Below are positions 17,339 to 25,977 of a DNA stretch of 64,000 nucleotides, piece by piece. The notes beneath the pieces were generated by a model, which ran no database searches, was not told the DNA's origin, and saw only the letters and a list, made by a program, of their open reading frames with translations. This DNA comes from Brachybacterium squillarum M-6-3 (GTDB lineage: Bacteria > Actinomycetota > Actinomycetes > Actinomycetales > Dermabacteraceae), in contig NZ_AGBX01000003.1 in NCBI RefSeq assembly GCF_000225825.1, positions 1 through 64,000 of the forward strand. The letters are read 5' to 3'. Every line of letters begins with the position of its first letter. Position 1 is the stretch's first letter. Position numbers and translations under genes: made by a program.

Positions 17339-17441
17339 GGTGGGGCTCCAAGGGGATTGAGGGTGATGCTCTGGCGAGGTGCCGCGCGTGGCGGGTGCGG
17401 CGAGCACGCCGATGTGGCGGACGGATCAGGCGCGAGACTTT

Positions 17442-17464
17442 TGTGAAACGCTCACTCCACTATA
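17442..17464. promoter_or_regulatory. TetR-type operator and -10 of the tetR-ohr operon
   Basis: GTGAAACGCTCACTCCACTA overlaps TATAGT, the likely -10 hexamer (17461-17466). A 13-base stretch, TCACTCCACTATA, is identical to one at 19762-19774 in front of the quinone oxidoreductase gene. A shared operator for the TetR encoded at 17504 is the simplest reading. Confidence 0.6.
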
Positions 17465-17503
17465 GTCTGGTCGGGCACCGTCACCGACAGGCAAGGATGT
17501 GAG

Positions 17504-18097
17504 ATGGGCAGGCTCCCCCGCTTCGAGACCGCCGCGGTGGTCTCCTCCGCCCGCGAGCTGTTCTGGCGCGAGGGCTACGAGGGCGCCTCCGTGTCCGCCC
17601 TGCAGCAGGCCACCGGCCTGAACTCCTCGAGCATCTACCACGCCTTCGGCTCCAAGCGCGGCCTGTTCGATGCCGCCATCGAGGACTACCTCGCGAGCGT
17701 CGTGCGTCCGGGCCTGGCCCGGCTGCGCGCCGAGCAGGTGGATCCCGAGGCGATCGTCGACTACCTCGCCACCGTGCGCGAGCTGGTGCTCGACCCCGCC
17801 GGGCACACCCTGCCCGACGGCTGCCTGCTGGTGAACACCGCCTGCTCCGGGATCGCCCGCGACCCCGAGGTGGCCGCCGTGGTCTCCGCCTACCGCTCCG
17901 AGCTCGCCGAGTCCTTCGGGCGCGGCATCGCGGCGCGGTTCCCGGAGGCCTCCGCGGCCGACCGCGAGCACCTCACCCGGACCTGCGTGGCCTCCCTGGT
18001 CGCCGCGCTGGCCCTCACCCGGGTGGACGGCGAGGCGGCGGCCGGGTTCCTGGAATCCGCGCTCGCCCTGCTCCGCCGCCCGCACCCCATCGCCTGA
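17504..18097 (+). CDS. TetR/AcrR family regulator
   Basis: A 197-residue repressor. The helix-turn-helix spans about residues 20-50 (GYEGASVSALQQATGL then SSIYHAFGSKRGLFDAAI). The ligand domain carries LPDGCLLVNTACSG (about 104-117), a pattern shared with the YxaF/ComR-like branch; its two cysteines could sense oxidants or electrophiles. AAGGATGTGAG lies before the ATG. It is co-directional with ohr, 23 bases downstream, and probably controls itself, ohr and the reductase at 18759 through the repeated operator. Confidence 0.88.
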   Translation: MGRLPRFETAAVVSSARELFWREGYEGASVSALQQATGLNSSSIYHAFGSKRGLFDAAIEDYLASVVRPGLARLRAEQVDPEAIVDYLATVRELVLDPAGHTLPDGCLLVNTACSGIARDPEVAAVVSAYRSELAESFGRGIAARFPEASAADREHLTRTCVASLVAALALTRVDGEAAAGFLESALALLRRPHPIA

Positions 18098-18120
18098 CCA
18101 TCCAACGGAAGGACACCACC

Positions 18121-18543
18121 ATGAGCACGCTCTACTCCACCGAGGCCCTCGCCACCGGCGCCGGCCGCGACGGCCACGTCGAGGTCGCCGAGTCCGACCT
18201 CGCCTTCGACCTCGCCATCCCGGTCGCCATGGGCGGCTCCGGCAAGGGCGCCAACCCCGAGCAGCTCTTCGCTGCCGGCTACTCCGCCTGCTTCCACTCC
18301 GCGCTGCAGATGGTCGCCCGCCAGAAGAAGGTCTCCATCGAGGGCTCGAGCGTCGGCGCCCGCGTGTCCATCAACCCCACCGACGAGGGCGGCTTCTCCC
18401 TCGCCGTGGACCTCGAGGTGGTCATCCCCGAGCTGGACCACGACACCGCCCAGCAGCTGGCGGAGGCCGCCCACCAGGTGTGCCCCTATTCCAACGCCAC
18501 CCGGGGCAACATTCCGGTGAACGTCTCCGTCTCCGACGACTGA
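18121..18543 (+). CDS. ohr: organic hydroperoxide resistance protein, Ohr/OsmC family
   Basis: A thiol peroxidase reducing organic hydroperoxides to alcohols, cytosolic and active as a dimer. The 140 residues have both catalytic cysteines: Cys57 in GYSACFHSAL and Cys121 in QVCPYSNATRGN. It is preceded by GGAAGG and lies 23 bases after tetR, so it is the second gene of the operon. Ohr is normally controlled by the MarR-type OhrR; here the neighbour is TetR-type. Confidence 0.93.
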   Translation: MSTLYSTEALATGAGRDGHVEVAESDLAFDLAIPVAMGGSGKGANPEQLFAAGYSACFHSALQMVARQKKVSIEGSSVGARVSINPTDEGGFSLAVDLEVVIPELDHDTAQQLAEAAHQVCPYSNATRGNIPVNVSVSDD

Positions 18544-18578
18544 CCCCGGTCGGGGGCACCTGTCCACCCGGATCATCC

Positions 18579-18619
18579 AGGCGGCAGGCGACGTGCATCG
18601 TGCACGCCACCTGCCGCCT
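18579..18619 (+). terminator. terminator of the tetR-ohr operon
   Basis: AGGCGGCAGG pairs with CCTGCCGCCT, with an inner GTGCA/TGCAC stem, 35 bases after the ohr stop codon. Confidence 0.65.
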
Positions 18620-18708
18620 GCCTGTGTCGGATGGACGCCGTCGTGCCTCAACCGGGCTTCAGGGTGCGTTCGGGTGTCGGGGACCGGGCACCGGGTGCCG
18701 GACAGGCC

Positions 18709-18741
18709 GCGGCCCCGGCGGAACTGATCCGCCGGGGCCGC
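18709..18741 (-). terminator. terminator of the quinone oxidoreductase gene
   Basis: GCGGCCCCGGCGGA and TCCGCCGGGGCCGC form a perfect 14-bp stem with an ACTGA loop, 18 bases after the stop codon. Confidence 0.7.
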
Positions 18742-18758
18742 GCATCACGCGATGGCGC

Positions 18759-19736
18759 TCAGGGGCGCAGCAGCACCTTGCCGCCGCGGGCGTCGCCCAG
18801 GGTGGCGCGGACGGCCTCGGCGGCCTCCTCGAGGGGGTAGGTGGCCGCGACCGGGAGGGTGGCCTCGCCGCTGAGCAGGCGGGTGATGATCTCCCGCATC
18901 AGCTCGGCGCGGTGGGCGGGCTCCATCTCGGCGGAGACCCGGGCGCCCCAGAAGCCCTCGACGGTGAGGCCGCGGAAGATGATCGGGCCCGAGGGCAGCG
19001 CCATCGTGGAGGCGGCCATCGCGCCGAAGACGACCAGGCGGCCGCCGTCGCTGAGCAGGTTCAGCACCTGGGTGGCGGCCTCGCCGCCCACGGAGTCCAG
19101 GCCCACCCGCACGGTGCCCTCGCCGATCAGCTCCCGGGCGCGGTCCTCCCAGCCCTCGGTGTCGGTGGCGACCACGTCGGTGATGCCCTGGGCGGCCAGC
19201 TCCTCCACGCCGCTCTCGCGGCGGGCCAGGCCGATCACGCGCACCCCGCGGGCCACGGCGAACTGCGCCAGCAGGCGGCCCACGGCGCCGGTGGCGGCGT
19301 TCTGCACCAGCACGTCCCCGGCCTCGAGGTCCAGGAAGTCCAGCAGGGAGACGGCGCTGAAGGGCATCGCCACCAGCTGGGCGGCGGCCTCGTCCGGCAG
19401 GGCGTCGGGCAGCGGGACGGCCGCGGCGGCCGGGGCGGTGAAGCGCTCGGACCAGGCACCGGGGGCGGAGGCCACGGCCACGCGCTGGCCGACCTCGAGG
19501 CCCTCCACGCCCTCACCGAGCTCCTCGATGATCGCGACGGCCTCGCTGCCGGGGCGGGCCGGGAGCTCGGGCTCCACACCGTAGCTGCCGCGCATGGTCC
19601 ACAGGTCGTGGTGGTGGATCGGGGCCAGCAGGGTGCGCAGCAGCAGTTCGCCGGCGGCGGGGCGGGGGTCCTCGACCTCGCGCACGGTGATGACCTCGGC
19701 CGGATCGCCGAAGGTGTCGTGGATGAGGGTGCGCAT
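18759..19736 (-). CDS. NADPH:quinone oxidoreductase, MDR superfamily
   Basis: A medium-chain reductase of 325 residues that transfers hydride from NADPH to quinones or reactive carbonyls. The N-terminal GroES-like domain contains ARPGSEAVAIIEELGEGVEG. The nucleotide-binding turn is NAATGAVGRLLAQ (about 145-157). Cysteines of zinc-type alcohol dehydrogenases are absent, which points to the zinc-free quinone oxidoreductase branch. GAAGGAGG lies before the ATG. The promoter carries the same operator as tetR-ohr, so it is probably induced by the same stress. Confidence 0.88.
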   Translation of the reverse strand: MRTLIHDTFGDPAEVITVREVEDPRPAAGELLLRTLLAPIHHHDLWTMRGSYGVEPELPARPGSEAVAIIEELGEGVEGLEVGQRVAVASAPGAWSERFTAPAAAAVPLPDALPDEAAAQLVAMPFSAVSLLDFLDLEAGDVLVQNAATGAVGRLLAQFAVARGVRVIGLARRESGVEELAAQGITDVVATDTEGWEDRARELIGEGTVRVGLDSVGGEAATQVLNLLSDGGRLVVFGAMAASTMALPSGPIIFRGLTVEGFWGARVSAEMEPAHRAELMREIITRLLSGEATLPVAATYPLEEAAEAVRATLGDARGGKVLLRP

Positions 19737-19749
19737 GGCGCCTCCTTCG

Positions 19750-19773
19750 ATAGTGGAACAGTCACTCCACTAT
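19750..19773. promoter_or_regulatory. TetR-type operator of the quinone oxidoreductase gene
   Basis: ATAGTGGA and TCCACTAT form perfect 8-base arms around an 8-base spacer, covering the TATAGT -10 of the minus-strand promoter (19769-19774 on the plus strand). The right half matches the site upstream of tetR. Confidence 0.62.
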
Positions 19774-19831
19774 AAGGGGAGGGCGATCCCGCGGGGCGGC
19801 GGCCCCGGCGAATGTGCGCGAAGGAACGCGA

Positions 19832-19864
19832 CGCGGGCGCCGTCCGGGATGGACGACGCCCGCG
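19832..19864 (-). terminator. terminator of the ferredoxin-NADP reductase gene
   Basis: CGCGGGCGCCGTCC pairs with GGACGACGCCCGCG (one mismatch) across a 5-base loop, 16 bases after the stop codon. Confidence 0.62.
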
Positions 19865-19880
19865 CGGCAGGAGGAGCGGA

Positions 19881-21380
19881 TCAGACCTGGGCCGGCTCCG
19901 GCTCCGCGGTCTCGGCGGCGGCCATCGCCTCGCGGGAGACGCGCACCATCTCCTCGCGCTCGACGACCTTCACCCGGGCGCGGGGGCTGCCCTCCGCGTC
20001 CAGGGCGTCCTGGCCCAGCGCCACCTCGTGCGCGTCCAGGGCGGTCCAGCCGTCCCAGCTGGTGTACTCCACGCCGCGCTCGTCGAGCACGCGCAGGATC
20101 GCGTCGTTGTCCCGCTCCCGGGCGACCGGCAGGGTGCCCGCCTCGCGGTCCTCGAGCAGGCTGGAGATGGTCTCCAGGGCGTCGGACTTGGTGGCGCCGA
20201 TCAGGCCGATCGGGCCGCGCTTGATCCAGCCGTTGGCGTACAGCCCGGGCAGCACGGTGCCGTCGGTGTCGACCACGCGGCCGGCCTCGTTGACGATCAC
20301 GCCGCGCGTCGCGTCGTAGGGCAGGTCGGGCAGCTCGGAGCCGTGGTAGCCCACCGCGCGGTACACGGCGCCCAGCTCGTAGTCCACGAACTCGCCGGTG
20401 CCCTCGAGGGAGCCGTCCTCGGTCAGGCGGGTGCGCTCGAAGCGCATCCCGGTGACCGCGCCGTCCTCGCCGAGCACCTCGACGGGGCGGTGCCAGAAGT
20501 GCAGGTGCAGACGGCGCTTCACGGGGCCGCCGTGCGCGTCGGTGGGCTCGGCGCCCGAGGCCTCGCGCTCGCGCTGCTGCTCGACCCAGCCCTCGAAGGT
20601 GGTGACGATCTGGTCGGTGCGCTTGTCGGCGCGGATGGCCTCGCGCTCGGCCTCGCCGATCTGCTCCAGGTCGCGGGGGTCCACCACGATCTGCACACCC
20701 TGGGGGTGGGCCAGCTCGCGGGTCTCCAGCGGGGAGAACTTGGACTGCGCGGGGCCGCGGCGACCGAAGACGTGCACGTCGGTGGTCCTCGCGGCGGCGA
20801 GCCCCTGGTAGACGGCGTCGGGGATCTCTGTCTTCAGCAGCTCGTCGGCGCCCTTGGCAAGCACGCGCGAGACGTCCAGGGCCACGTTGCCGTTGCCGAT
20901 GACGGCGAGCTGCTCGGCCTCCAGCGGCCACTCGCGGGGGTAATCGGGGTTGCCGTCGTACCAGGCCACGAAGTCGGCGGCGCCGAAAGAGCCCTCCAGC
21001 TCGATGCCGGGCACGTCGAGGTCGGCATCCTTGAGGGCACCGGTCGCGAAGATCGCGGCGTCGTAGTGGGTGCGCAGGTCCTCGAGGGTGAGGTCGGTGC
21101 CGAACTCCACGTCGCCCAGGAAGCGGATGTCGCCGCGGGAGAGGATGCGGTGCAGGGCGGTGATGATGCCCTTGATGCGCGGGTGGTCGGGGGCGACGCC
21201 GTAGCGGATCAGCCCGAAGGGCGCCGGGAAGCGGTCGAAGAGGTCGATCTCGACCTCGAGCTCCCCGTTCTTCACGGGCGCGGAGCGCAGCAGGGTCTCG
21301 GCGGCGTAGACGCCGGCCGGGCCCGCGCCGATCACGGCGAGCCGGAAGGGCTGAGGGGACTGGGGCTGCGGAGAGGTCAT
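19881..21380 (-). CDS. fprA: ferredoxin/adrenodoxin-type NADP+ reductase
   Basis: A cytosolic FAD enzyme passing electrons between NADPH and ferredoxin, for example to P450 or reductive pathways. The 499 residues match the mycobacterial FprA type. The FAD-binding loop is GAGPAG (18-23) and the NADP-binding segment is VIGNGNVALDVSR. HPRIKGIITALHRIL and GWIKRGPIGLIGATKSDALET are diagnostic of the family. GAGGTGAG precedes the ATG. It is not in an operon; no ferredoxin gene lies nearby. Confidence 0.95.
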   Translation of the reverse strand: MTSPQPQSPQPFRLAVIGAGPAGVYAAETLLRSAPVKNGELEVEIDLFDRFPAPFGLIRYGVAPDHPRIKGIITALHRILSRGDIRFLGDVEFGTDLTLEDLRTHYDAAIFATGALKDADLDVPGIELEGSFGAADFVAWYDGNPDYPREWPLEAEQLAVIGNGNVALDVSRVLAKGADELLKTEIPDAVYQGLAAARTTDVHVFGRRGPAQSKFSPLETRELAHPQGVQIVVDPRDLEQIGEAEREAIRADKRTDQIVTTFEGWVEQQREREASGAEPTDAHGGPVKRRLHLHFWHRPVEVLGEDGAVTGMRFERTRLTEDGSLEGTGEFVDYELGAVYRAVGYHGSELPDLPYDATRGVIVNEAGRVVDTDGTVLPGLYANGWIKRGPIGLIGATKSDALETISSLLEDREAGTLPVARERDNDAILRVLDERGVEYTSWDGWTALDAHEVALGQDALDAEGSPRARVKVVEREEMVRVSREAMAAAETAEPEPAQV

Positions 21381-21566
21381 CTCACCTCGGTCTCACGGCG
21401 CCCGGGGTGGGGCGCCTGGTCGGGTGCGTCAGGCGGCGCATGGAATTCCGCTCCACTCTATACGCGATATTCAGCCACGCCCACGTCGTGTGAACGGGAT
21501 CAACCCGAGTATGAACACGCAGGTGGGAGCGGCCCCACCGCCGCACTGACGGCCGGCTCGACGGGG

Positions 21567-22463
21567 TCAGGAGCGGTCGTCGGCGTCCTTGCGGTAGGCC
21601 ACCCAGAAGTAGACGCCGACGAAGACGGCGCCGCCGACGATGTTGCCCAGCAGCACCGGCACCAGGTTGTCGGCCAGGATCGCGCCGACGGTGATGTCGA
21701 AGTCCGCGGGGGTGACGCCCGCGGTCGCGATCGCCTCGCCCGTCCAGAAGGTGCTGCCCGCGAACTCGTGGACCACCCAGCCCATCGGCAGCATGAACAT
21801 GTTGGCCACCGAGTGCTCGAAGCCGGTGGCCACGAACAGGGCGATGGGTCCGACGACGGCGATCACCTTGTCGGTCATGGTGCGGCCGGAGGCGGCCACC
21901 CACACCGCCAGGCAGACGGCGAGGTTGGCGAGGATGCCGAGCACGAAGGCCTGGTGCCACTCGTAGCCGAGCTTGCCCTGGGTGATGTTGAGGACCACCA
22001 GGCCCCAGGCGGAGCCGTTGGTGGTGGGGGTGCCGGCGAGCATCACCAGGATCACGATGGTCAGGGCGCCCAGCAGGTTCCCCAGCAGCGAGATCCCCCA
22101 GTGCAGCAGCATCCGCCCGCTGCTCAGTCGCTTGGACAGCCACGGCATCGTGGTCAGGGTGGTGCCGGTGAACAGGTCCGAGCCGCTGATCACCACCAGG
22201 CCCAGGCCGACGGAGAAGACGACGCCCCCGAGGAGCTTGGAGATGCCCAGCGGGACCTCGGCCATGCCCTGCTGCGAGGTCACCATGAACACGAAGCCCA
22301 GTGCGATGAAGCCGCCGCCGGTGAGGGCGAGGACGAACATACGGCCGAGCGGCGAGGTGGCCTTGGCGAGCATCGCGTCCTCGAGCTCGCGGGCGAGCAG
22401 CGGCGGCTTGGGGATGCGGGTGTCCCCGCTGGGGGCGGCGGGGGCGAGGGCGGCGTGGCTCAT
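21567..22463 (-). CDS. formate/nitrite transporter family channel
   Basis: A pentameric membrane channel for small monovalent anions such as formate or nitrite. The 298 residues have six helices. GSDLFTGTTLT matches the conserved FNT loop, and GFEHSVANMFMLPMGW is the second signature, with the central His. GAAGGGATCCC precedes the ATG at 22463 (MSHAALAP). No formate lyase or nitrite reductase genes are in the window, so the substrate cannot be decided. Confidence 0.92.
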   Translation of the reverse strand: MSHAALAPAAPSGDTRIPKPPLLARELEDAMLAKATSPLGRMFVLALTGGGFIALGFVFMVTSQQGMAEVPLGISKLLGGVVFSVGLGLVVISGSDLFTGTTLTTMPWLSKRLSSGRMLLHWGISLLGNLLGALTIVILVMLAGTPTTNGSAWGLVVLNITQGKLGYEWHQAFVLGILANLAVCLAVWVAASGRTMTDKVIAVVGPIALFVATGFEHSVANMFMLPMGWVVHEFAGSTFWTGEAIATAGVTPADFDITVGAILADNLVPVLLGNIVGGAVFVGVYFWVAYRKDADDRS

Positions 22464-22627
22464 GGGATCCCTTCCGGGCGGAGGTGAGGGCACCGGGCAT
22501 TCCCGGCGTGCTCCCAGGGTAGGAGCATCGGCCGTGCCCCGGGCCGCGGAAGGTCCTGCTGGCCTGCACGGGGACCACGCCCGACCGTCCGGCCCCTCGG
22601 CCCGGGCCCCTCGGCTCGGTCCCCGAC

Positions 22628-22675
22628 GGGATCAGGATCCGGTGCGATCAGGACCCGGCGGGATCAGGACCCGGC
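22628..22675. repeat. three 16-bp tandem units at a gene end
   Basis: GGGATCAGGATCCGGT is repeated three times with one or two changes, overlapping the last codons and stop of the transglutaminase gene. Each unit carries the same minus-strand CTGATC. Confidence 0.75.
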
Positions 22676-23662
22676 GGGGACCGGCACCACCCCGACCGCG
22701 ACCTGCAGCGTGGAGCTGGCGCCGGGCGGGCCGATCACGATGCCCTTCAGCGGAGGCACGTCCGCGTAGTCGCGGCCCCAGGCGGTGGTCACGAAACGCT
22801 GGTCCACGAAGGTGCGGTTGGTGGGGTCGATGTCCACCCAGCCGGTGCCGGGCACCACCACGCTGAGCCAGGCGTGGGAGGCGGCCGAGCCGATCATCTC
22901 CCCGGCCGGCTCGGTGCCCAGCCGGCCCTCCGCGCTGGGCGCGGTGCGCAGGTAGCCGGAGACGTAGCGCGCCGCCAGGCCGGCGGCGCGGGCCACCGCG
23001 AGGCCCACGTGGGAGAAGTCCTGGCAGACGCCGTGGCGGGCGCTGAGCACCTCCTCCAGGGTGGAGGCGACGGTGGTGGCGGCCGGGTCGTAGGTGAAGT
23101 CGGTGTGGATCAGCCCGGTCAGCGCGGCCAGCGCCTCCCCGATGGGCCGGCCCGGTGTGAACACGGCGTCCACGATCTCCCGCGCCCCGGACACCGCCGG
23201 GATCCGCGGGGAGGGGTGCACGAAGTCCAGGCTGGAGGCGGGCATCAGCGGCCCCCAGTGCTCCGGGGTGCACTGCTCCCAGGGGCGCTGCATGGTCTCG
23301 GCCGGGTAGCGGCGGTCCTGCACGGTGACGTGCGCCCGGGAGTGCACGTCCAGCCGCTCGTGGGGCTCGTCCACCAGCAGATAGGTGGAGGAGTTGCCGT
23401 AGAAGTCGGTGTGCGCGGTCAGCCGGGCGGGGGCCGGATCGACCGTCACCTCGTGGGAGAGCACCCGCTGGAAGGGCGTGGCCCGCGGCTCCACGTGCGC
23501 ACGGCCGTAGTTGCGGGTCACCGGCTTCGCGTAGCGGTACGAGGTCAGGTGGTGCACCCGGTAGTCCAGGCCGGCCGGCTCCACGCCCTCGACGCGGAGC
23601 GGCACGACGGGCAGCGGCGGCGGGGTCGCCGGGGTCCCCGGAGTCTCTGGTGACTCAGACAT
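22664..23662 (-). CDS. transglutaminase-like cysteine protease/amidase
   Basis: A transglutaminase-core protein of 332 residues. An N-terminal beta domain (HHLTSYRYAKPVTRNYGRAH) typical of bacterial members leads into the catalytic core: Cys213 in ARHGVCQDFSHV, His263 in ASHAWLSVV and Asp279 in GWVDIDPTN. There is no signal peptide, so it is cytosolic. It overlaps the upstream ATP-grasp/alpha-E gene by eight bases. These proteins form a widely conserved operon, suspected to make and cut isopeptide bonds on an unknown peptide. Confidence 0.92.
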   Translation of the reverse strand: MSESPETPGTPATPPPLPVVPLRVEGVEPAGLDYRVHHLTSYRYAKPVTRNYGRAHVEPRATPFQRVLSHEVTVDPAPARLTAHTDFYGNSSTYLLVDEPHERLDVHSRAHVTVQDRRYPAETMQRPWEQCTPEHWGPLMPASSLDFVHPSPRIPAVSGAREIVDAVFTPGRPIGEALAALTGLIHTDFTYDPAATTVASTLEEVLSARHGVCQDFSHVGLAVARAAGLAARYVSGYLRTAPSAEGRLGTEPAGEMIGSAASHAWLSVVVPGTGWVDIDPTNRTFVDQRFVTTAWGRDYADVPPLKGIVIGPPGASSTLQVAVGVVPVPAGS

Positions 23663-25907
23663 CGTCGACCCCCCAGGGGGAGGTGGCCTCGGAGGGCCGG
23701 AAGTAGCGGTTCTCCACCGCGGTGGCCAGCTCGCGCAGGGTCCGCATCGCCTCGGCGGCCTCCTCGATCAGCGGGGTGGGGGAGCCGACGCTGCGGTCCG
23801 CGGGGCGCAGCAGCTCCCGCGGCTCCCAGGAGCCCACGCGCACCCGCAGCGCCGCCAGGGGCGCGCGCAGCTCCACGGCGGGCGTCGGTTCCGGCAGACG
23901 GTCCAGGGACTCGGCCAGCTGCTCGAGCTGGAAGGCGATCGAACGGGGCAGCGTCGCGTCCCCCAGCAGCATCTCCACCAGCAGCTCCGCCTGGATGGAG
24001 GCGTGGTACGTGCGGCGGTAGGTGGCGCCGGACTCCGTGATCCCGGCGACGGCCCCCGCGATGCGGCTCTCCGCCTGGCGGGTGCGGCGACGCCCGAGGG
24101 CGGCCTGCAGCAGGGCCAGCAGGCCGAGGGCCCGCTCCAGCCGGCGGCCCGTCTGGGTGAGGTCCCAGCCCAGGTTGCGGGGCATCGAGTCGGAGACGGC
24201 GCCGGAGAGCGCGAGGCAGCCCTCCACCATGTCGGTCAGCCCCTGCTCCAGCGGCTGCTCGCCGTCCAGGCCGCGGATCCGCGAGCGCATCCGCGCGATC
24301 ACCGGCCAGACGCTGTCCGAGACCAGGTCGCGCAGGCCGCGGGTGGTCCGGGCGAGGGAGGCGAAGGACTGGGCGAGCGAGCCGGGGCGGCCTAGGTCGG
24401 TCAGCAGGCTCGCGATCTCCGTGCGCACCGCCGTGGTGTCCTCGACGTCCACGCTGCGGAAGCCGGGATAGGTGGTGGTGACGTCGGTGACCGCGCCCAG
24501 CAGCACCCCGAGCGCCGTGCGGGAAGCGGGCCCGGACTCGGCGGCGAGGTCGTTGGTCGAGTCCAGGACCGTGCGCAGCAGCCGCGCGGTGGAGTCCACC
24601 CGCTCCAGGTAGCGGCCGAACCAGAACAGGTCCGAGGCGATCGAACGGGTCATCGCCGGGTAGGAGGAGATGGCCTCCACCTCCGCGGAGGGCGCCTCCA
24701 GCGGGCCGACGCCCCCGGAGGGGGCCGCGGCGGCCGGCGCGGAGCTCTCCGGCATCGTCACCCACACGTCCCGCAGCACCTCGGGGTGCTCGTCGTGACT
24801 GCGGGCCACGCCGCCGGGCAGCACCTCGAAGCCGTCCTCGGTGGCCATCACCAGCAGCTGCAGCCGCAGCGGGCGGGGCACCAGGGCATGCCCGCCGGCG
24901 GGGTCCAGGCCCGGCCAGGCGGCGGGCTCGGTCTGCGCGGGGTCGGCGGGGCGCAGCAGCAGGTCCTCGTGGAGCATCTGCCGGCACAGGTCCGGCAGCG
25001 CGGCCCCCAGCTCCGGGTTCTCCAGCAGACCGCTGCCCAGGGGGTTCAGGATCTCGACGTCGCCGCAGCGGGCGGCCTCGACCAGCCCCGTCACCCCGCC
25101 CAGCGGCGTGGGCCCCAGGTCCAGCGGGTCCAGCCGCGCCGAGGGCGCCAGGCGGATGATCGCGTCGACGGTCTCGCTCGGGTCCGGCTCCGCCCCCGGC
25201 AGGCGCAGGGTCACGGTGCCGGAGCCGGTGCGCAGGTCGGAGGGGGAGACGACGGGGGTGCCCAGCAGGTTCGCCAGCCAGTGCTGGTCGAAGGCCCGCA
25301 GCGGCTCGGCCCCGGCGTCGGTGATGACCACGGCGCGGCCGGCCCGGCCGTCGGCCCGGGTGCGCTGGTGCAGGGCGGAGCGGACCCGGTCGAAGAAGGG
25401 GTGCAGGCGCCGCAGCGGGGTCGAGCCGTACAGGCTCGGTGCGCCCCGGGACAGGGAGCGGCGCACCTCGAGGGCGAGGCCCGCGCCGCCGGGCACGTCC
25501 AGCTCGTCGGCCAGCACCCTCCACTCGCCGCCGACGGTGCGCTCGACGGTGCAGGTCAGGGCGAAGAGGTGGTGGTCCCCGCGGGCCGGGATGCCGGTGA
25601 CGGGCCGCAGGTACGCCGGGTCGGCGAGCAGCGCGCTGCTCGGGGCCACGTCGGTGGAGAAGATCGTGCGGGGACCGTAGAGGTCCGCGTAGAGGGCGTC
25701 CAGCAGGCGGGCGCGCTGCACCAGCCCGGCCGAGAGCTGCTCCCATGCCTCGGCGTCGAGCACGACCGGCACCGGGTCCAGCAGCGGGGTGGCGCCGGAG
25801 ACGTCCGCGGCGACCATGCCGCCCGCGGCGGCGGCGGCGCGTCGGCGACCGTCGGGCCCGAGCGCCTCGAGGGCGTCGACCAGCGTCGGGGGAGGGGCGA
25901 TGCTCAC
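23655..25907 (-). CDS. circularly permuted ATP-grasp fused to alpha-E domain
   Basis: A 750-residue fusion. Residues about 1-410 are a circularly permuted ATP-grasp ligase (LYGPRTIFSTDVAPSSAL, LADELDVPGGAGLALEVRRS, VVITDAGAEP). After a Pro/Ala/Ser linker the alpha-E helical domain follows from about 435 (MTRSIASDLFWFGRYLERVD). In many bacteria these are separate genes; here they are joined. The GTG start at 25907 lies six bases after a TACGAT -10, so the mRNA is leaderless. With the overlapping transglutaminase gene it probably forms a peptide-ligation/cleavage system. Confidence 0.9.
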   Translation of the reverse strand: MSIAPPPTLVDALEALGPDGRRRAAAAAGGMVAADVSGATPLLDPVPVVLDAEAWEQLSAGLVQRARLLDALYADLYGPRTIFSTDVAPSSALLADPAYLRPVTGIPARGDHHLFALTCTVERTVGGEWRVLADELDVPGGAGLALEVRRSLSRGAPSLYGSTPLRRLHPFFDRVRSALHQRTRADGRAGRAVVITDAGAEPLRAFDQHWLANLLGTPVVSPSDLRTGSGTVTLRLPGAEPDPSETVDAIIRLAPSARLDPLDLGPTPLGGVTGLVEAARCGDVEILNPLGSGLLENPELGAALPDLCRQMLHEDLLLRPADPAQTEPAAWPGLDPAGGHALVPRPLRLQLLVMATEDGFEVLPGGVARSHDEHPEVLRDVWVTMPESSAPAAAAPSGGVGPLEAPSAEVEAISSYPAMTRSIASDLFWFGRYLERVDSTARLLRTVLDSTNDLAAESGPASRTALGVLLGAVTDVTTTYPGFRSVDVEDTTAVRTEIASLLTDLGRPGSLAQSFASLARTTRGLRDLVSDSVWPVIARMRSRIRGLDGEQPLEQGLTDMVEGCLALSGAVSDSMPRNLGWDLTQTGRRLERALGLLALLQAALGRRRTRQAESRIAGAVAGITESGATYRRTYHASIQAELLVEMLLGDATLPRSIAFQLEQLAESLDRLPEPTPAVELRAPLAALRVRVGSWEPRELLRPADRSVGSPTPLIEEAAEAMRTLRELATAVENRYFRPSEATSPWGVDDV

Positions 25908-25913
25908 CCCGTC

Positions 25914-25919
25914 ATCGTA
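25914..25919 (-). promoter_or_regulatory. -10 element TACGAT of a leaderless promoter
   Basis: TACGAT on the minus strand ends six bases before the GTG of the ATP-grasp/alpha-E gene; no ribosome site is present. Confidence 0.5.
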
Positions 25920-25927
25920 GGCATGAC

Positions 25928-25963
25928 GAGGCCCCGGACGGATCGACGTCCGACCGGGGCCTC
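25928..25963 (-). terminator. terminator of the AIM24 gene
   Basis: GAGGCCCCGG pairs with CCGGGGCCTC around an inner CGGA/TCCG stem, 15 bases after the stop codon. Confidence 0.65.
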
Positions 25964-25977
25964 GGGGAGTCCGCGGC

